DNA from: Parietaria judaica
Lineage: Eukaryota > Streptophyta > Magnoliopsida > Rosales > Urticaceae
Length of the DNA stretch: 64,000 bases
Direction: 5' to 3'
NCBI GenBank assembly: GCA_954871525.1
Contig: OX940863.1
Location: 4,564,001-4,628,000, forward strand
The translations under genes and the position numbers were made by a program. Shown piece after piece: positions 11,182-22,545 of this stretch (the stretch's first letter is position 1; each line of letters starts with the position of its first letter). The notes beneath the pieces are model-generated. The model was not told the DNA's origin. It ran no database searches and was given only the letters and a program-made list of their open reading frames with translations.

Positions 11182-11816
11182 CAGTAAGACCTCTATAAAT
11201 TAATACTCGATAAATTAATAGTCGCGATTAAATAATATTTTTGTCCGGTCCCGACTCGGGCCTAACTAGCTAAATTAATAATTCGCTAAATTTATAAGAT
11301 AATAATTTTTCTAGAGAGTATATAGGTCCCAAGTGATATATAAATTAATAGTTTAATATAAAAAATTACATAAATAATTATAAAATATAAAATATAACAT
11401 AAATAACTGTGAAATCACATTAAATAAAAAGATAACATTACATCACTAATCAAGTAGTCTTCTTAAAATATGATTCTATAGTAATTTGTTTCTTCTTGAA
11501 ATTAATGTCTTCTTGAACTTCATCTTTAATATCATTGGACTCTTTGATATTTATGATATTGGTACTCTAATAAAATACTATAAATTATAATAGTCTCTCT
11601 TGATATTTTTAATATTGATACTTTAATATTCTCGATATAATAAACTGAAATAATTTTTTGTTAGTAAAGATGTTTATATAATTATAGCTGATTAATATAT
11701 TTTTTTCTTCATTAATGTATAAATTAATAAATTATTAATTTATATGTTAATTAATAATCCGATAAAATAATATTTTTTGCCGGTCCCAACAATATTAATT
11801 TATAGAGATTCTACTG
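11182..11816. mobile_element. Emigrant/Lemi-type pogo-like MITE
   Basis: A 635-bp element starting CAGTAAGACCTCTATAAATT and ending with the inverted form AATTTATAGAGATTCTACTG, flanked on both sides by TA (11180-11181, 11817-11818). This terminal repeat and the TA target match the Emigrant family described from Arabidopsis, non-autonomous derivatives of the pogo/Tc1-mariner transposon Lemi1. A second inner repeat pair (GTCCGGTCCC near 11243, GCCGGTCCCAAC near 11780) is also inverted. No transposase is present. Confidence 0.88.
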
Positions 11817-13104
11817 TATATAGATTTGTTGCTCCGCTCAAAAGCTGTAAGCAACAATGCCGACTAGTAACACTTTATAATCTAATTTTACACAGATGAA
11901 ATTTAGGATTTTAAATATTGCTAACATACGAATAAATCACAGAAATTATACGGGCGATTTGCTTTGATGTCATTATATGTAAGATTTGGTGAATCTACTC
12001 CTATCATTTTTCCTCTTGCGAAAATTAGATTCGAAAAACTATAATTTGAATCGATGATCACAATCCGATTGTTTAAAATTAACTAACTTTGAATTTTTTT
12101 TTAAATCCGATTCTGAAAAAAATAAAGACCGGAATTCCGGTTTCGGAAAAAGGGACCGGTATCTTCCTAATCCATTATTATATATAGAGATAATATGAAG
12201 ATGAAACACATGCATTAGTGTGAGCTCTCCAATGGAACTCAATACCCAACCCCGTGGGATGAGTTTTATGAACAATGTCGCGTTATTTGTAGAGCGTTGC
12301 TCTATATTTTTATTTTTATTGTTTTTTAGTCCTTTTAAGTTTAAAAAGTTGCATATATATTCATATTTCTTTAATTGTGTAAATTTTTTATCCATAAAAT
12401 TATTTAATTTTTATAAATTTATTCTTTTGCATAATTCCATATTTTTTACAAAAGGGTTAATTAACGAAATACCCATTTTGTGCAAACTTTCTAAAAAACT
12501 ACTCATTTTATGGGTAGTTTTTTACACACACAATGGGTAGTTTTTTAAAAGGTTTGACACAAAATGGGTATTTCGTACAATTTTCTTATGTGTGTGTTGT
12601 AATTTTTATTTTAATAAATGTGAGTGATTTTTAGTAATTTAAGTAAGTGATCTAAGAATCGATAAATAAATATAAGAGTATGAGTGTAAATACAATATAA
12701 AGAGAATGAAAATAGTGTGAGAAATGGAGTGAAAAATAGAGTTCGGGTGGAGATGATTTACTGTTTATTGAGAAATTGAGCCGCCCACAGCATAACGTCA
12801 TTCACAGATTCCCAGAGAATCTCCACCGTCCGATCCTGCCATCACATGATCTTTATCTTTCTACGTCATCACGTTCCTTAATCACTGAGAATAATCAAGT
12901 AATTAGCGACACTAAAACTGCTCGCACGAGATTAGCGAACCGCAACGTCACTGCTAATCTGTCAGAGAGAATTTGTTTGGATTTGATTAGATTTGTTCGC
13001 ACAGATTCAGAGGTAAGAGAAGAAGAAGAAGAAGAAGAAGAAGAAGAAGAAGAAGCGAATGATTGTGTGATCGTACCAATCTCACCCGTTTTCAGAGAAC
13101 CGCC
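11817..13104. promoter_or_regulatory. Intergenic, with the SS3 promoter and leader
   Basis: AT-rich sequence holding a foldback element (12464-12576). From about 12775 base composition rises and the sequence probably becomes the starch synthase promoter and leader. The leader carries a GAA-rich tract of about 12 repeats (about 13017-13055) about 50 bases before the start codon, in or next to the transcribed leader. No separate gene is supported. The open frames across the GAA tract are simple-sequence artefacts. Confidence 0.45.
12464..12576. repeat. Foldback (hairpin) MITE-like repeat, 113 bp
   Basis: The arms ACGAAATACCCATTTTGTG (from 12464) and CACAAAATGGGTATTTCGT (to 12576) are exact inverted copies. 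Inner arms (TAAAAAACTACTCATT and AATGGGTAGTTTTTTA) continue the hairpin almost to its centre, so nearly the whole element folds on itself. Superfamily and target duplication could not be decided. Confidence 0.75.
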
Positions 13105-16100
13105 ATGGATGTAGCTTCGTTGCAAGCTCAGAGGCCGCTCAGCTACCGAGCTGTGTTTCGAGAGAGAGGCGATTCGAACCTCAAGCCGTTCCTCGGAGGC
13201 AGAATCTCTCATTTCATTCGGGTACGAGTCCTGACTCAATTGAACTCGTTGCTTCAATGCGATTGGCTTCGTCTGAATCTTGAAATAACTGTGTTAGTAA
13301 CCATTGTTGATTGATATTCAGTTCTCTTCGTGGCCAAAAGTAGACTCGTCTAGTGGGGTCTCGCATCGAATCACTGTTAATACATCAGGTAAAAGCTAGC
13401 TGCACTGATAAAGTTATAGGTGTATTGCTTTCTTTTTGGGCTCATTTCCCTGTTCTGAAACCCACGCTTTGTTGAATTAAACGAAGAGGACTTTTCGAGA
13501 AGGAGACTGCGGAAAGTTTCCACTTCCAAAGGGTTCGGCCCCAAAGCGCCCGCCGGGACGAGCACGCGGAGGGACCAAGGGAGCGACGAAGACGAGAAAG
13601 GTTTCGGAACTTCTAATTCCAATGAAGTCGCGGTTTCTCCGGAGAAGAAACTTGAGGAAGAAGAAAGCCCTGAAATTAGTAGGGGCGGTGATAAACTCGC
13701 AACCCTGAAAGCGAGGAATGGGAGTCTCGGTAAAGTCAGCAAGACAGACAAAAGGGTGGATGAGGAAGCTGCTTTGAAGCTCAAGTTGGAATTGGAAGCG
13801 AAAAGGCGCGATGCGGAAGTTGCAAAGATCGCCGAGGAGAGATTCTCTGCCGGAGAAAAGATGTTTGTTTATCCTCCAATGGTCGAACCCGACACGGATG
13901 TGGAAGTTTTCCTCAATAAGACTCTCTCTGATTTGGTTGGAGAGCCGGAGATTCTTATAATGGGCGCTTTCAATGACTGGCGATACAAATCTTTCACCAC
14001 GAAGTTGACAAAAACGAAGCTCAACGGAGACTGGTGGTCGTGCCTGATTCATGTTCCGAAGGAAGCTTATAAGATGGACTTCGTCTTCTTCGATGGGAAA
14101 AGCGCTTATGACAACAACAATAAGAAAGATTTTTCAGTGCCTGTCAAAAATGGAATGAATGTGTATGCTTTCGAGGATTTCTTGCTTGAAGAGAAACGGA
14201 GGGAATTGGAGCAACTTGCAAAAGAGCAGGCTGAGAAAGAAAGAATAGCGGAGGAGCAGAGGAGACTCGAAGCTGAGAAAGCTGCTATCGAAGCTGATAA
14301 AGCTCATGCGAGGAGAGAGACTGAGGCGATGAGAGAAAGCATTCAAAATCTGATTCAAAGGGCTGCGACATCAGTTGAGAATGTTTGGCACATTATTCCT
14401 AGTAGTTTCAAAGGTAATGATATAGTGAGGCTCCACTATAACAGAAGCTCTAGTCCGCTCGCTCACGCCGAGGAAATATGGATTCATGGAGGGCATAACA
14501 ACTGGAGTAATGGATTGGAAATCGTTGAAAGGCTCGTTAAATCCGAGAGAAAGGACGGCGATTGGTGGTCAGCCAACGGTACGTGTTTGCAAATTATCTT
14601 GAATTTGTTACAACATGTAGAACAGATTACTGAATCATTTACATATTGTTGCAGTTGTTGTGCCTAAGAATGCATTTGTTTTGGATTGGGTTTTTGCCGA
14701 TGGACCGCCGAAGAATGCCAAGGTGTACGATAACAGTAATCGTCAGGATTTTCATGCGTTAGTTCCAACGGCGAATCCTAATGAGCAGTATTGGGTCAAG
14801 CTAGAAGGAGAGATATTCGAGAGGCTTCAAGAAGAGAGGAAAATAATGGAGAAAGCTATGAGGGCCAAGGTAATGCGTGATTATCTTAACGGAGTTGACT
14901 TATGTTCCTTTGAACAGTTACTAATCTCCAATAAAAAAATTGCTTTCCTACTGTCACAGGCAGAAAAGATGGCGAGTTTGAAAGCTGCGACAAAGGATCG
15001 GACTTTGAGAAGTTTTTTGCTGTCTCAGAAGCACATAGTTTACACAGACCCTCTTGATGTGAGAGCCGGAACTTCCGTGACGGTTTTTTACAATCCAACG
15101 AACACAAATCTGAATGGAAAGCCTGAAGTCTGGTTCAGAGGCTCTTTTAACCGTTGGACCCACCGTATGGGCCCGTTGAAACCGCAGAAGATGGTACCTT
15201 CGGGTAACGGGTCTCACTTAAAATGCACCGGTGAGGATGAACCAAATTGTATCAAAATTCTATTTTTATATTTTTTTTATTCAGATTATGCTGTAACAAA
15301 TTTTGGGGTTTGCAGTGAAGGTTCCGTTGGACGCGTACATGATGGACTTTGTCTTCTCCGACAAGGAAGACGGTGGAATATTTGACAACAAATTTGGCAT
15401 GGATTACCACATTCCCGTGTCTGGTGGAATCGCAAAGGAGCCACCGATGAACATTGTGCATATTTCTGTAGAAATGGCCCCTATTGCAAAGGTGACTTTG
15501 CCTTAAAGCAACTGGTAGTCAATTGAAAAATGGATCAAACAGCAGATAAATTTTTTTGAGGTTTCGGGTATTCGGATTCGGTTTTTAGATCTGTTCTAAA
15601 CTCTCCATTTCATTACCAGGTCGGAGGTCTCGGTGATGTGGTTACTAGTCTATCCCGAGCCGTCCAAGAGTTGAACCATCACGTGAACATAATACTTCCC
15701 AAGTATGACTGCATGAACCTTAGTAATGTAAGCTCATCTTGCTGCTACTACTACTGTAAATATACATATATATACAAGTATACACATATTTATCATCTAA
15801 GTCCTCTGAGTATAGGTGAAGGACTTCAAGTACAGTAGAAGCTACTCGTGGGGCGGGACTGAGATAAAAGTATTTTCCGGGAAAGTAGAAGGGATCTCAG
15901 TCTACTTTTTAGAACCGCAAAATGGGTATTTACTAATCTACTTTTATTTTGTTTCCAGTGGATTCATCCTGCTAATTCTACACAAGTTTGACATTCGGAT
16001 GAATTTTTATTTTATTTTGTTTTTTGCAGATTTTTTGGGCAAGGCTGTGTATATGGAACTAATTACGATAGAGAACGGTTTGGTTTTTTCTGCCACGCCG

Positions 16101-17713
16101 CTCTTGAGTTCTTGCTCCAAACCGGGTCTCACCCTGTGAGTTGAAAAATCGGAGAGGTTACATTTGTTTTTTAATAATAAGAAATCTTGAGTGTAATGAT
16201 TGATCGGAACTATAATATTGATAGGATATCATCCATTGCCATGATTGGTCTAGTGCACCGGTTGCTTGGCTATTCAAAGAACATTATTCGCAGTATGGTC
16301 TTAGTAACACTCGGGTTGTCTTCACAATCCATAACCTTGAGTTCGGGGAAGACTTCATCGGGAGAGCTATGAGATATGCAGACAAGGCTACTACTGTACG
16401 TATTTTAAGTTTGTATGATATATTCTGATTAAAAGTGATAAATATGGCGATTCTAGATTGTGATCTGATTGTTATTAAAACCGGCCTCGACTTTTTCTCT
16501 TACGCAGGTTTCTCCCATGTACTCAACCGAGGTTTCTGGAAATCTCGTTATCGCCCCTCATCTCCACAAGTTCCACGGGATAATCAACGGAATTGACCCA
16601 GATATATGGGACCCGTATAATGACAAGTTCATTCCTGTAAGTAGGTTTGCTCTCTCGCAGTCATAATTCCTTGTCACTGGTTGCGTAATTAATTCGGTGA
16701 TTTAATTTACAGGTACCTTACACACCAGAAAATGTAGTTGAGGGAAAAAGAGCGGCCAAGAAAGCGCTGCAAGAAAGGCTTGGCCTTGCTACTTCCGATC
16801 TCCCTCTTGTCGGAATCATCACTCGCTTAACGCATCAGAAAGGAATCCACCTCATCAAGCACGCCATCTGGCGAAGCTTAGAACGCGATGGACAGGTCGG
16901 CTTATTAAAATTCAAGAAAAATATATAAGAACTTAAGCAAATAAAAATAAAATCAATGGAGTGTTTGTTGGCAGGTTGTTCTTCTTGGTTCGGCTCCTGA
17001 TCCTCAGATTCAAAGGGAGTTTGAGAATTTGGCCAACCAATTGCACTCGACGAATCATGATCGTGCTCGCCTTCGTTTGAATTATGATGAGCCGTTGTCA
17101 CACTTGGTATGTTCTCACAAAATTCACCGATCGGCTGATTTGTTCCTATAATTTATATAACTATATCATGAATTATTTTTTCAGATATACGCCGGAGCTG
17201 ATTTTATTTTGGTACCCTCGATTTTTGAGCCATGCGGGTTAACGCAGCTCATCGCCATGAGATACGGTTCAATACCTGTCGTTAGAAAAACTGGAGGTGC
17301 GTTTATGTCTAATTGTTTTCTAGTAAAATCAGTCCATAATAGTGGCGCCTTTCAATGAATATCTCCCCTTGCGTTACAGGGCTCCATGACACTGTGTTTG
17401 ACGTTGACCACGATAAAGAAAGAGCGAAAGCACAAGGTCTCGAACCAAATGGATTCAACTTCGATGGAACTGATCCTGCTGGGGTTGACTACGCTCTCAA
17501 TAGGTTAGTAAATTTTTTAACATGGTATCTAAGAACTTGAAACTCTGCTAATACGGTAATACCACTGGTTTGAACAGGGCAATCTCGGCTTGGTACGAAG
17601 GCCGAGAATGGTTTAACTCGCTATGCAAGACGGCGATGGAGCAAGACTGGTCGTGGAACCGCCCGGCTCTCGACTACATGGAGCTCTACCACTCGGCGAG
17701 GAAACTCAAGTGA
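13105..17713 (+). CDS. SS3: Soluble starch synthase III, chloroplastic
   Basis: Sixteen exons, all in phase: 13105-13221, 13322-13388, 13487-14578, 14655-14869, 14960-15230, 15316-15491, 15620-15727, 15816-15925, 16030-16135, 16225-16395, 16508-16636, 16713-16895, 16975-17106, 17185-17296, 17380-17503, 17578-17713; about 1082 residues. It elongates amylopectin chains from ADP-glucose in the plastid stroma. A plastid-targeting N-terminus and a variable region precede three starch-binding CBM53 repeats (about residues 205-290, 365-470, 540-635; for example [34 protein letters not shown]), with a charged coiled coil between the first two (about 293-345). The GT5 catalytic domain starts near 640 with the KVGGLGDV substrate loop (about 646). 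The second signature, [15 protein letters not shown] then RKTGGLHD, is intact, so the enzyme looks functional. The acceptor of exon 3 (13487) is weakly supported. Confidence 0.96.
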
Positions 17714-19516
17714 AATTGCCATAGCTTGTTGCATGTCGAAATCTCCGAGGTCAAAAGAGTAAAATCCCTTGTGTAGCTTACTTAATAAGATGTCAGCTTC
17801 CAAGTATTGGCATCCCTTTTTCACTGAGCTTTACCGCAATAATTACAGTATAGCAAATGCAAATTACAGGCAATAATCTGAAGGTTTTACCGAAAGAGAA
17901 ATGGAAAATTACCTCCCTTTCAAGTTTCAACTAGAAAGCGGCTTGGTAAAATACGAAACCGGTCCGGTGTCCGGGACTTCGAAACCCGGGCCATCTTAGT
18001 GGCAGACAGAAGTCTAACTTTGATTTGAATATCGAATGGGATACTTTCCACTAAAAAAGCGAAGAGAAATGAATTAACTGAAAGTTGAGATGATTGGATT
18101 GATGTCGTTTCTTGGTGAAACGCAGTGACCAATGGAGTGGAGACATTTAATAATGATAAGATAAGTGGTGGCCTTACGACTGAGAATGAAATCTTTGGAA
18201 ACCCTAAATTGAGTGGATCCTTTAAATTAGGGTTTCATGGTCCTACTTATCTCCACACATAAAAAAGTGGAATTTGGGGTATGAATCAATGTAGCTGTTA
18301 TTTCACGTTTCAAATCATTATTATCAATAGGGTTAGTAATAGCATAAGTGTTTAATGTTTTTATGATGGGGTGGGTATGTACCTAATCATTATTTAACGA
18401 TCGAAGTTTATAATATTTAGGATTTTCATAGCCGAAATTCTTAATACTCATTGTTTAAGTTATTTTTAATGTTTTGATTGTATTTTATGTCTAGGGCACT
18501 AGACACTTTCAAGAGAAAGAGAGTTTTGCCAACGCCATATTTAAAATTTTATTTATATCAAATAAAAAAAATATACGAAATTTTGAAGAAAATACAAAAA
18601 TTAATTGTGAAATAAAAAGTAGAATTAAACTACTAATCCTTAGTAATTTAGTGAAAAGCTAAAATGTTCGCCACTAAAACCTTGTCTTACTAGGATCCCA
18701 ATTCCCACGGAATTGTACCCATCAATCACCATCATCAATTCAATATGATATTCACATTTACATCATTTCGACTTAACTTACCATTAAATCACGAAGTCTC
18801 TAATTTCTTACCATATAAAATTCTCGCTCCATCAACTTTTTTACTTCTTTTTTGGTAATTCTTAGTAAAGAGTAAAGACTAGCATGGGCTGTGTAATAAA
18901 GTTATTTTTTATTTTTTAGATTTTAATTATAAAAAAAGGGTGAAAATGGATGAATGCATAGCTTACTAAATGATGAAGGTAGAGACGCAATAATCCAGTT
19001 GAACTGTTACATTACAACAAGTTGAAATATGATCGTAAATAAAAAATTATTGTAATTTGTGGGCCCATTATTCATTAGAGATAAAAACAAGGCGTTGACC
19101 CCACAACCCTATATTGGGTCATTTTCTTTCTTCCCTATTTGATTTGAGTCTCTTAGTCTGACTCACCTATTTATGGGTCCCACCTATTACTCGCACAGTA
19201 GTCACACTCTTAACTCCAAACCCTCAAATATTTTCACAAATAATTAGTATCTTTACATTTAACTATATATATTATATACATAATACAATACATGTATCTG
19301 TTGTAAGACTGTATCTAACAAATTTTAATGAGATATGAACCAATTCGGACATTAATACTATTTTATAATTTTAAAGTATAAGTGTGAAGTGTCTCTAAAT
19401 ACTTAGATGCTTATACTGTTAATATTCCTATTAAAATCTCGAAACCAGATGCTCTACTACTCATCGGTCATATTTTTCATTTACATGAGATGTTGTAGAT
19501 AGACAAAAGAAAAAAA
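17714..19516. other. Intergenic, no gene seen
   Basis: The first about 130 bases are probably SS3 3' untranslated sequence. The rest is AT-rich with no supported coding frame, RNA gene or clear terminal repeats. The last nine bases (19508-19516, AG plus seven A) may be a target duplication of the next element. Confidence 0.5.
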
Positions 19517-20039
19517 AGGGGTAAATGAGCCAAATGCCCATTTGTGACTCAAGGTTTAAAAAAAATGCCAACATCTTTTTTTGGTAATTAAAACCACCAA
19601 TTAATTGATTTGTGGACAATTATACCCATCTTATTTTAATTATGTAGATAATTATTTAATTAATAATTTTGAACATTTAATTTATTTGACTAATCGATTT
19701 AAATAGGGAAAATATTTACTTATTTATAATTAATATTCCTTAATTGTAGCATAATAGAATTATTCAATAATTCATAAAAAATCCTTAACCGTATGTTAAT
19801 TAACCTTCCTATTAAATAAGAATATTTGAATAATCAATTAAGCAATATTTTATTTTTTATTTTTTTATAGTCATCCTTAATTGTAGCTAATTTGAACTCG
19901 TTTCTCATGACCTTAACTAATTAACAATTATTAAATTAAATGTTAAAGCTAGAAATTGAAATTAATAACAAACTATCACTATTTTTGATAAAATTACGAT
20001 TAAGATTTTTGTCACTAGAAATTCAAAAGTACATCCACC

Positions 20040-20420
20040 ATAATTAAAGCCTCCTAATTACAGTTTCGTATTTATAGTTACGTATCCTCCTAATTACGGA
20101 TAAATATATATAGTTACGAAACTGTAATTATGAAAAAAATTATAATTACGTAACTGTAATTACAAAACTACAATTACGTAACTATAGTTACGGATACGTA
20201 TATGTAGTTACGGAACTTTTATTACAAAAAAAAAAAATTCTAATTACGTAATTGTAATTACAAAACTAAAATTACGTAACTAAGTTATGTATACGTATTT
20301 ATAGTTACGAAACTGTAACTACGAAAAAAATTGTAATTACGTAACTGTAATTACAAAATTAAAATTACGTAATTATAGTTACGAATACCTATATAGTTAC
20401 AAATACGTACATATAATAAC
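20040..20420. repeat. About 95-bp tandem repeat rich in GTAATTACGTAACT motifs
   Basis: About three and a half units with a spacing of 94-97 bp (AGTTACGAAAC-type landmarks at 20112, 20206 and 20303). Each unit contains partly self-complementary motifs such as GTAATTAC and TTACGTAA. It sits inside the Pack-type element. Confidence 0.75.
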
Positions 20421-20436
20421 CAAATGGTAACTATCC

Positions 20437-20568
20437 TTACAAATGCTCCATGTTGTCGAAGTATATGTTGAAGTAGATGTCGAAGAGGTACCATAGGCCA
20501 AACAGCGATCCGAGCTCGAGTGTCTTCCTCATTCCTCCGCCCTTCGCATCCTCGCCGGCGCTACTGCG
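20437..20568 (-). pseudogene. Captured fragment of a plastid phosphoenolpyruvate/phosphate translocator
   Basis: On the minus strand the frame reads AGEDAKGGGMRKTLELGS then LFGLWYLFDIYFNIYFDN, followed by a stop at 20437. This matches the start of the first membrane helix of plant PPT proteins, where the family has KTLELGLLFAMWYLFNIYFN. Only about 40 residues are present, lacking the transit peptide and all later helices, so it cannot be a working transporter. The GC-rich sequence just 5' (20570-20690) is made of short GTCGACTCCTCACTG-type repeats that I cannot assign. The fragment lies inside the TIR element at 19517-20974. Confidence 0.75.
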
Positions 20569-20974
20569 ATTTCCAGTGAGGAGTCGACGGCGATCAGTGA
20601 GGATGAGGGGGCCGGCGAGCAGTGAGGAGTCGACGGCACGATGAGCAGTGAGGAGTCGGAGAGAACTGGGTTTGAAGAGAAGCTGGTTTGACGAGAAAAA
20701 TGGTTGAAATTTTGATTTTGAAATTAATAATAATTCAATATCTAATGAAAACGTAATAAATGTGATGGAAATTGTCAACCGTATTAATAGCTGTAAATAA
20801 ATTTCGAAATTAAAATAATTAATTAATAATTAAAACGAAAATTAGAAAATATAATTAGTCTTAAGGTTAAAATGGTCCAAATAAGTATATTAATAGGTAT
20901 AAAATAATTGTTTTAAACTATAGGCATTTTTCTTAAACTTTAAGTGATTTTTAGGCATTTGGTGAGTTTTGTTA

Positions 20975-22050
20975 AGAAAAAAATATATTCGACTAAAACA
21001 AACTCTTTATTAAAATGTAATTAAGAAATGCTAAATAATCGTAGGTGTTAATTGTGCATCGATCAATCCAATTAGTCGTCCCATCACGTAGCTTCTCTAA
21101 TTATTTATTTGCATGCACAGCTGTCTCCTCATTTTCCATTTTTATTTTATTATATTTTAAATTTGGTGGTTCAGTTTTCAGGATAAGGTTACGGAAATCA
21201 GTGAACTGAAGCTTCTGTGCCTTGGCTTTTACTTTTAAGTTTTAACCAACCAATACTTTTTCCACACTTGTGATTTTATTTCTTTTTATTATCGTTTGAT
21301 GCTAAAAGTGGAAAAATAAATTAAAAGATATCAGTAAGTATAGCTGTTAGATTAGACCTGAGCTTAGTGGCCCAATACCTTCACACAAATAAATACAGAT
21401 AATAATAATATAATATTTTTTAAGCATAAAATAAACGACCTCTTTGTTAAAGAATAATAACATAAATAGCATTTTTATAATATTAAAAAATGATCAGCCC
21501 GGATGGTCTAGTCCTTCTTTTAATCGAGTGACGTAGATAGTAATTTTTAATGTTAAAACTTAAAATGAAGGAATGTTTGTTATTTTTATTTTTATAAATT
21601 TTAAGGCAATTCTATAATTTATACATTTTTTAAAGTATAACTAGTATTGTATTAACAATTTGGAAAATATAACAGAGAAATTCTATTCTATGTATCACTT
21701 ATTATTACTAGCCTTAACACTTTACAGTGTCATTAACTCTATTTTTATAATATAAAACACCCACTTTTGTAATATTAAATTATGTATAGTGTAAAGTTGA
21801 AATGAAATATATAATGGGCATTACCTGAAATTTGTTGGAAGTGAGATTGTGCTAAAAACGCATCATTTTGTTTCGCAGGCAAAGAGTAATGATTTATGCC
21901 AACCAATCTCTCTTGTCGTGTTGCTTCACTCTCTTCATATCTATCTGTCACCTTCCTTGGAGCCATTCACCCTTCTCTCTCTCTCTATACATATAAGAGA
22001 TGATCAACAGAAGCAGATATTACTAGAGAGAAGAGAGAAGAGAAGCAAAG
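20975..22050. other. Intergenic, S40 promoter side
   Basis: AT-rich DNA without recognised genes. A TC-rich tract and a TATA-like CTATACATATAAGAGATG (about 21985-22003) lie shortly before the S40 start codon and probably mark its core promoter and leader. Confidence 0.45.
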
Positions 22051-22545
22051 ATGGAAGATTGGCAAGCCCTCATGACCAGAAACGACAACAACACCGAGGA
22101 TTATGAGGAAGAAGATATGATGTGGAGCACTGCTAGTAGTCACTATTCACCAAGCCCAACCACACCCAACTCCTCTTCTTCTTCCTCTGCATGGAGAAGC
22201 TGCAACAAAACGACACCCAAAAGCATCCCGAGAAGGGCTCAAACGACGACAAAACACGAGGCCAAAGAGAAGCAAACCCGGCAATCCTCTGTGCCGATGA
22301 AAATCCCCGACTGGTCGGAGATCTACGGCAAGGGCAGTTGCGCTTCGTGGGTTCCCGGCGATGGCGAGGAAGACGGGACCGGAGAAGACGACATGGTCCC
22401 GCCGCACGAGTGGATCGCGAGGAAGCTGGCGCAGAGCCAGATATCGTCGTTCTCGGTGTGCGAAGGCATTGGGAGGACGCTGAAAGGGAGAGATCTCAGC
22501 AAGGTCAGAAACGCGATCTTGACCAAAACTGGATTCTTAGAATAA
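22051..22545 (+). CDS. Senescence regulator S40 family (DUF584) protein
   Basis: An intronless gene of 164 residues. The C-terminal block carries the family hallmark: MKIPDWSEIYGK, VPPHEWIARKLAQSQISSFS and VCEGIGRTLKGRDLSKVRNA, ending TKTGFLE. The N-terminal half is acidic, then Ser/Pro/Thr-rich and probably disordered. S40 proteins are nuclear and linked to leaf senescence and stress timing; the biochemical activity is unknown. Arabidopsis At4g04630 and At1g11700 belong to this family and lie beside ATG8b/ATPC1 and SS3 respectively, in line with the neighbours here. The start is the first ATG, with an acidic MEDWQALM opening typical of the family. Confidence 0.93.
   Translation: MEDWQALMTRNDNNTEDYEEEDMMWSTASSHYSPSPTTPNSSSSSSAWRSCNKTTPKSIPRRAQTTTKHEAKEKQTRQSSVPMKIPDWSEIYGKGSCASWVPGDGEEDGTGEDDMVPPHEWIARKLAQSQISSFSVCEGIGRTLKGRDLSKVRNAILTKTGFLE

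Larger units (their letters stand above)
19517..20974. mobile_element. TIR transposon carrying a captured gene fragment (Pack-type)
   Basis: The left end (GAGCCAAATGCCCATTTG then AAGGTTTAAAAAAAATGCC) and the reverse complement of the right end (CTCACCAAATGCCTAAAA then AAAGTTTAAGAAAAATGCC) match over about 45 bp and more loosely for about 100 bp. Both sides are flanked by AGAAAAAAA (19508-19516, 20975-20983). A 9-bp duplication would suggest Mutator, but an A-rich duplication is weak evidence. The interior holds a 95-bp tandem repeat (about 20040-20420) and a GC-rich block (about 20440-20690) encoding a fragment of a phosphoenolpyruvate/phosphate translocator. The exact ends may be off by several bases. 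Confidence 0.68.

Noticed and set aside
12895..13257. 120-codon minus-strand frame with a Ser run near the SS3 start
   Set aside because: Produced by the GAA repeat read on the opposite strand.
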